This document shows, in pieces, positions 57,801-64,000 of a stretch of 64,000 nt of DNA. The stretch covers positions 156,012,426 to 156,076,425 of the forward strand of contig NC_090323.1 in NCBI RefSeq assembly GCF_040869045.1. The letters are read 5' to 3'. Numbering within the stretch: the first letter of the stretch is position 1; the number at the start of each line of letters is the position of its first letter. Position numbers and translations under genes: made by a program. This DNA comes from Eurosta solidaginis. Its lineage: Eukaryota; Arthropoda; Insecta; Diptera; Tephritidae. The notes under the pieces are model-generated. The model was given only the letters and a program-made list of their open reading frames with translations. It was not told where the DNA came from and did not search any database.

Positions 57801-57840
57801 CTATGACTGTTCCAAAGCAAAAGAAAGCTACCATAAGTTA

Positions 57841-59689
57841 AAAAAAAAAAAAAACAAATAAGTAAATATAGGGTGCGATATAACTCCAAAAATATTAAGG
57901 CAGAACTTCCTATATAATTTCTGTTATGTTCCTTTTTATTTGTTGACAGGACAAGACCTTGGATTTCGGTGCTTTTTTATAACACTCAGTTACCTTGTCA
58001 TTATTTTTCCCAGGGTCTAAAATTTTTCCGAACAACCTTTTCGAATCGTTGCTTATTTAATTCTCTTTATTCGCTCTCTCATATTTGCGGTATCTATAAT
58101 CATGAGTGTATCCCTCTTGTCGTTTTAAGATGGTTGCCCTTGTTGATTTTGTATACATGCCAACACATGCAGTTTGGATGTATGTGTAGCCGTTTTTTCG
58201 TCCGCTTACTTCGTTGTTGTTGTTGCTCATCATTTGCCTACTATCGGCATAATGATGTGCAGAATATGCTAATATTCTTCACAATATATTTGTGGCCGCT
58301 CAGCACTGCCAATAAAGACTTCCGGTTTCATCTGCTTCAAAATGAGGAATACTTTCTCAATCGGAGTATCTTTTTTCTGTTTCATAACGTGGGTAGCTAT
58401 GCTTTTGTGCTTTTATGCGCTACAGAGCTTATTACCAAACCTGGCTCAATACGCATAGTTGTTATGACGGACATCGGAGTGCAAGTTAGCACTCCCCACA
58501 AACTAGTAGGGACCTACGATATTATACTTGATGACTATTAAGCAACAGTGGCAATGGAAAAAATTATTGGTACTACTGACGTAAAATGGAGGCTGCCATC
58601 ACGTACCATTCCCCAATGGGTTGAGTTTAATCCCTTTGTTCGCGGCTCCAAATATGGTCATATGATCCCGAAATAAAAATATCCAAAACTCTATTAGGCT
58701 ATATACTGAGCAGGGAATGTGAAACAAAATGCAACACGTCGTGATCGATATATGCATAATACCAGTGAAAAATACATATGTACGTACTTTAAAGGTATAA
58801 TCACATAATAATTTGGTTTATATGAAACTAAGTAATTATTAGCTGTAATATGAATGCATTCTAAGCCACATAACATAAAAAAATATTTACACAATACACT
58901 AAATAGAAGTGCAGTTAAAAAGCATTTAATATTAATAAAAATTTATAAGCCAATTTTTGTTGTTGTTATGGTAAGTCTCTTTTCATTTCTTTTCTTTTTT
59001 ATTCAAGCATTTATTGTATTTGTTATTATTGTGTATGTAATTTCTATATTCATGTGGGATTTTATTTGTTGTATTATTGTCTACCTTTGTTGCAGCAACC
59101 ATTATTGCACAATCACAATAACAAAGTCAAATTGAACAATTACCTTTTCTATAATATTTCTATTTATTTGTTTTCATTTCGTATTATTGCCACAAGCATT
59201 GTTATATTTAGCATTTTATTGAAAAACGTGCACATGACAGGTGAGTGCATTCACACATGCATACATACTCATATAAGCACTTACGCATACATACATACAT
59301 ATATGGCTTGTCTATGGAAAAATGTATTGAAAGTGTTATTGTCATTGGCAACTATAACTTATTGAATTAGTATTTATACGTTTCCACTCATACATACATA
59401 GATGAGGGAATTTGAAACTACATGGAATTTGATGGCCATTTTAATAGTAGCCAGAGAATATTTTCAATTTCTAACCCCTCCTGTGCCAGCATTCATATTG
59501 ATTAGTTATTGTGTTTGACCAATGAATGGAAAATTAATAGAAATTATTTTCACTGTTAGCTGGCTGATTGTAAGTGACAGATTTTGGGAAATGTGAATTT
59601 TGTATTTAGTTTTGAAAATATTTATTTATTTTTTGAATGGTACAACACATTTAGAAGGCAATTGATCGTGTCTTATACGATTTTTATAC
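57841..59689. other. No supported gene
   Basis: Begins with a run of 14 A. The frame 57969-58541 (190 codons) is Cys/Leu/Phe-rich with no family signature and is treated as chance. ACATACATAC-type microsatellites occur near 59280. Nothing else recognised. Confidence 0.4.
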
Positions 59690-59835
59690 CATTCCGGAAT
59701 TGTTTTCGATGTAATTTCGGATTCACTTCATAACTCTTAAGGGAACATTTCGAACTGCGTTAAGATATTTTCGGGGATCAATTAAGGGACTTTTTGAAGC
59801 AATTTCGGAATTAGTTTCGGGATTTCTCGGTAGTA
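59690..59835 (+). repeat. TTTCGGGA-type array, block 4
   Basis: Short block (TTTTCGATGTAATTTCGGATTC, TTTCGGGATTTCTCGG) just before a LINE fragment. Confidence 0.5.
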
Positions 59836-59847
59836 TTATACATTTTG

Positions 59848-61300
59848 TTAAAAAAGATTCGCCTAAAAACAAGCTCGGGAGAAAGAGCACTAAAAACGCC
59901 TCGAATACAAGGCTTGAATGTAAAAGATTAAGAAAGGAAGTACGATTGGAACGCGACAGTTTCTATCGAAACGAATTCGGGTCGTCGTATGGAAAGCCAA
60001 AAAAGGAATGGAACGTCCTTTTAAATGGAACAGCCTTTTAAATCGGAGTCCTAAGGCAATTGACTCATCAATTGTTTTATGCAATAGTGGCCTAAATATT
60101 TCTGATCGCACAACTGTAGCAAAGCTTTTTAATAGTCACTTTTCAACAATCTGGCAAACTCACAAAACTGCCTATACATGCGAACTACCAATGAATAACT
60201 CAGTTATTTAAAATATAGGTATTATTTTTTCTTTGAACTTTTTACTGGCACTGAAACAATGGAAGTAGTTAAATCTTTCCACAACTCCAGATCTTGTGGC
60301 TCTGATGGAGTTTCAAATCAAATTTTGAAAAAAGTCGCTTTAAATTAGGTTGACATTTTAATTTATTTGTTTAAAAAAACCGCGTACTCTGGAACTTTTC
60401 CTACTGATTTAAAATGTGCTGTTGTCATTCCTTTACTTAAAAAGGGTAACAAAAAAGATACAAACAAATACCGACCAATCTCTTTGCTCTCTTCCATTTC
60501 CAAAACTTTTGAAAAGCTTGTTAAAAGTAGAATTCTTTCTTTTCCTAATAAGAAAACATTTTTCAGTTCGATGCAATACGGATTTTGATCTGAGCTGCTA
60601 TTCCGTTTTTTATGACGAGTTAGAAAAAAATGTTCTGGCCTGTTTGCAAATATCACGAAATTATTTGATATGGTTGACCACCATACCATAGGAGTACCCC
60701 AAGGATCTGTTCTAGGTCCAATAGTGTTCCTTGTTTATTTGTATTCTATATTTTCTTTGCCGTTCTATGGAAAGGTTACCGCTTTTGCAGACGACCTTGC
60801 TATAGACTATAGTTCATCGAACTACCTGGATTTAGTAGCAGGCGTCAACTTCGATGTTCATTTGTTGGGAGTGTGCTTTGCTAAACGTAAATTGGTCGTC
60901 AGCAAGAAAATTCAACTGTCGTATTTCAATTTGCATACAAAAACCTCATCTGATATTGCTATTATATTCCACGCCCCTGACTGCAGACGTTTCGCTCTGG
61001 GCAATATGTCGTGCTCTGGCACATTGTTTAATCATGTATTAAATTCTAGCGATAAGTGTTTCCCAATTGAAAGAGTTGATACCTTCCAATATCTGGTTGT
61101 TTCTGTGAACCAATCCTTAAATTGGTCAACGCATATTTCTCGCCTGAAGTCACACATGCAATCCACTGTGCGTTATTTTTATAGTCTAAGGGAGATATGT
61201 TCAAACGCAACGCTTAAGACGCTTTATTGCGCTTTGGTTCACGCTAAGCTTCAATATGGCATATGCTACTGGGGTGGTGCTTCTTAAGTAAAATCCAGCA
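59848..61300 (+). pseudogene. Jockey/CR1-type LINE, linker and reverse transcriptase
   Basis: Pieces in order: a linker rich in Lys/Arg (59850-60000), VAKLFNSHFSTIW, RT GTFPTDLKCAVVIPLLKKGNK (60397), NKYRPISLLSSISKTFEKL, GVPQGSVLGPIVFLVY (60679), AFADDLAIDY (60784) and VDTFQYLVVSVNQSLNWSTHI. Frames change repeatedly and about 80 residues between RT motifs are missing near 60590-60670. DR copy D follows at 61315 and may have cut the 3' end. Confidence 0.88.
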
Positions 61301-61314
61301 ACTCCTTACTATTC

Positions 61315-62991
61315 AACAAGTAAGGAAGGCTAAGTTCGGGTGTAACCGAACATTACATACTCAGCTGAGAGCTTTGGAGACAAAATAAGGGAAAATCACC
61401 ATTTAGCAAAATGAACCTAGGGCAACCCTGGAATGTGTTTGTATGACATGGATTTCAAATGGAAGGTATTAAAGAGTATTTTAAAAGAGTATGGGCCATA
61501 GTTCTATAGGTGGAGGCCATTTCGGGATATCGCCATAAATGTGGACCAGAGGTCACTCTAGAATGCGTTTGTACGATATGGGTATCAAATTAAAGATATT
61601 AATGAGGGTTTTAAAAGGGAGTCGCCCTTAGTTGTATATGTGAAGGCGTTTTCGAGATATCGATGAAATGTGGACCAGGGTGACCCAGAACATCATTTGT
61701 CGGGTACCGCTAATTTATTTATATATGTAATACCACGAACAGTATTCCTGCCAAGATTTCAAAGGCTTTTGATTTCGCCCTGCAGAACTTTTTCATTTTC
61801 TTCTACTTAATATGGTAGGTGTTACACCCATTTTACAAAGTTTTTTCTAAAGTTATATTTTGCGTCAATAAACCAATCCAATTACCATGTTTCATCTCTT
61901 TTTTCATATTTGGTACAGAGTTATGGCATTTTTTTCATTTTTCGTAATTTTCGATATAGGAAAAGTGGGCGTGGTCATAGTCGGATTTCGGCCATATTTT
62001 ATACCAAGATAAAGTGACTTCAGATAAGTACGTGAACTAAGTTTAATTAAGACATATCGTTTTTTGCTCAAGTTATCATGTTAACGGCTGAGCGGAAGGA
62101 CAGACGGTCGACTGTGTATAAAAACTGGGCGTGGCTTCAACCGATTTCTCCCATTTTCACAGAAAACTGTTACCGTCATAGAATCTATGACCCTACCAAA
62201 TTTCAGAAGGATGTGTATATTTTTGTTCGACATGGCATCAAAAGTATTCTAGACAAATTAAATGAAAAAGGGCGGAGCCACGCCCATTTTGAAATTTTCT
62301 TTTATATTTGTATTTTGTTGCACCATATCATTACTGCAGTTGAATGTTGACATAATTTACTTATATACCGTAAAGATATTAAATTTTTTGTTAAAATTTG
62401 ACTTTAAAAAAAAATTTTTTTAAAGTGGGCGTGTTCGTCATCCGATTTTGCTAATTTTTATTTAGCATACATATAATAATAGGAGGAAAGTGCCTGCCAA
62501 ATTTTTCATAATATCTTCAACGGGTGCCAAATTACAGCTTGAAAAACTTTAAAATTACCTTATTTAAAAGTGGGGGGTGCCACGCCCATTGTTCAAAATT
62601 TTACTAATTTTCTATTTTCCGTCATAAAGTCAACGCACCTACCAAGTTTCATCGCTTTATCCGGCTTTGGTAATGAATTATCGCTCTTTTTCGGTTTTTC
62701 GAAATTTTCGATATCGAAAAAGTGGGCGTGGTTGTAGTCCGATTTCGTTCATTTTAAATAGCGATCTAAGATGAGCGCCCAGGAAGGAGCAAACCAAATT
62801 TCATCAAGATACCTCAAAATTTACTCAAGTTATCGTGTTTACGGACGGACGGACGGACATGGCTAAATGAATTCCCTTTTTCGCCCACATCATTTTGATA
62901 TATAGAAGTCTATATCTATCTCGATTAGTTTATGCCGTTACGGATTACCGTTATGCGAACAAAGTGAGCTCTGCTCAACTGAGTATAAAAA
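61315..62991 (+). mobile_element. DR repeat copy D
   Basis: Starts AACAAGTAAGGAAGGCTAAG, TTCGGGTGTAACCGAA, and ends CTCAACTGAGTATAAAAA. It has only two to three 130-bp units, which explains its shorter length against copy C. The first GATATCG palindrome is mutated (CGATATAGG, near 61950); the second is intact (about 62704). Confidence 0.9.
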
Positions 62992-63639
62992 TGTGTCATA
63001 AGGAAAATATGTAATGTGAACCGTTTCCACCATAGCATGGATTTATTTGGAGAGCTGGCAATTTCTCCAGTAAAACACATGTACTATTAAAAAACTTAAA
63101 AAATATTCTTTATTTGCTGTGGGTATTTTCACAGCCTAGTCACGGATAATTACAATTTGAGGCAAAACTCACTTGGACTTGCTGTTGTTCCCATGTCCCG
63201 TACTACCCATTATAATACCTTTTTTACGATCGTATCTTGTAAAGCTTTCAATGCCCACCTGTCATTAGAAATATGCGTGAATTAAAAAAAAAAATGTCAA
63301 ATCATTCTTACTAGAGCAGTCGCAAGACGACATCAAAACTTTGCTGAACCCTGCCACTTAGTAATTTAAAATTAACATTGTTATATTCTAATGTTTATAC
63401 ATTTTATTTTGCATTTTGTAATCTTTAACTTCAACTTAGGTTATAACTTCTTAACTATTTACTTTGAGATGACACTCAAAACTAAAGTTTTATATAACTT
63501 TACAGAATGCTCTACTTTTCTTTCATTCAATTTCAATGTATTAATTTAAGTGGCAATTTTATTTATGTACACATCAAAAAAATATTGTTTGATTTGAAAG
63601 AAAATGAATTAATCTAATTTAATCTAATCCCTTTTTGGT
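62992..63639. other. No gene seen
   Basis: Unassigned AT-rich DNA. Confidence 0.4.
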
Positions 63640-63955
63640 TTTATTTTGAACTGTTTCGGTATTGTAGTCGGAAAAATTTCTTCTCTATTTCAGTGTTGTT
63701 TCATAACCGTGTCGGTATTTTGTTCGGAAAATTTCAGAATTTATCGCAAGAGTTTCGGTATTGATAACTTCAGGTCTATTAACGGATCATTTCCAGCTGT
63801 CTTCAGATCTTTTCTAGATTGCTTTCAAATTCATTAAGTAAATTTTCCACGATCCTTTCGGGGCTATTTCGGAGCTGTTTCGCAATACCATTCAGGACAA
63901 GACCATTTCAGGGCTACTTTCGAATTATTTCTTAACGTTTCGGTCTGGTTGTTGG
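63640..63955 (+). repeat. TTTCGGGA-type array, block 5
   Basis: Plus-strand TTTCGG words again; interrupted by the Gypsy LTR at 63959. Confidence 0.65.
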
Positions 63956-63958
63956 TAT

Positions 63959-64000
63959 TGTTACGAATATTAGCAAAACTAAGGGGTGCTGCTATCTCTA
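63959..64000 (+). mobile_element. Gypsy LTR, first 42 bp (cut by window end)
   Basis: TGTTACGAATATTAGCAAAA and onward is identical to the start of the LTRs at 25359 and 30985. Another copy of that family lies beyond the window, in a TTTCGGGA array. Confidence 0.85.

Noticed and set aside
57969..58541. 190-codon ORF
   Set aside because: Cys/Leu/Phe-rich, no family signature, no splice or promoter support.

Overview
This 64 kb window looks like nuclear DNA of a higher fly (Diptera: Schizophora), most probably a tephritid fruit fly or close relative. The grounds are 60-80 bp spliceosomal introns, AT-rich sequence, a digestive serine protease of dipteran type, and dense RTE, I-type and Jockey/CR1-type LINEs, Ty3/Gypsy, hAT, Tc1 and Helitron relics. 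The species call is inference. Only two apparently intact host genes are visible. One, on the minus strand at 4682-5850, encodes a Tantalus-like nuclear protein from two exons, with a 74-bp first coding exon. The other, on the plus strand at 22587-23547, encodes a secreted chymotrypsin-like protease from three exons. The rest is almost wholly repeats.

Layout. 1-3440: decayed LINE with endonuclease, RT and RNase H. 3528-4250: foldback elements. 4682-5850: Tantalus-like gene. 6080-8300: small inverted-repeat elements and a solo LTR. 8723-15407: an inverted-repeat element, then a ZMYM1-type hAT (8947-15320) that holds a Helitron remnant and a GC-rich block with 158-bp and 65-bp tandem arrays. 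15960-21970: a Tc1 gene split by a long non-coding repeat (called DR here), itself split by a 2865-bp hAT with intact ends and 8-bp target duplications, which holds two further inverted-repeat structures. 22095-23862: protease gene with flanking repeat scraps. 23965-36873: a second stack in which a DR copy carries a 5'-truncated LINE, the LINE carries a Gypsy element, and the Gypsy carries an RTE LINE plus an internal duplication of its own 5' end and flank. 36874-40078: 5' part of another Gypsy. 40103-47859: SINEs, DR copies, MITEs, RTE and hAT scraps. 48500-54000: degenerate TTTCGGGA-type arrays interrupted by SINE and LINE pieces. 54216-64000: mostly uncharacterised DNA with SINE, LINE and DR copies, a 650-bp purine tract, and the start of another Gypsy LTR at the window edge.

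The most interesting structures are the DR family (at least four long copies sharing palindromes, a 130-bp tandem array, GGGCGTGG modules and characteristic ends, with no coding capacity), the nested insertions that give a relative chronology, the insertional duplication inside the Gypsy element, and the dispersed TTTCGGGA arrays. No operons, CRISPR arrays or credible tRNA or rRNA genes were seen. Coordinates of decayed elements are approximate unless a terminal repeat or target duplication is quoted.
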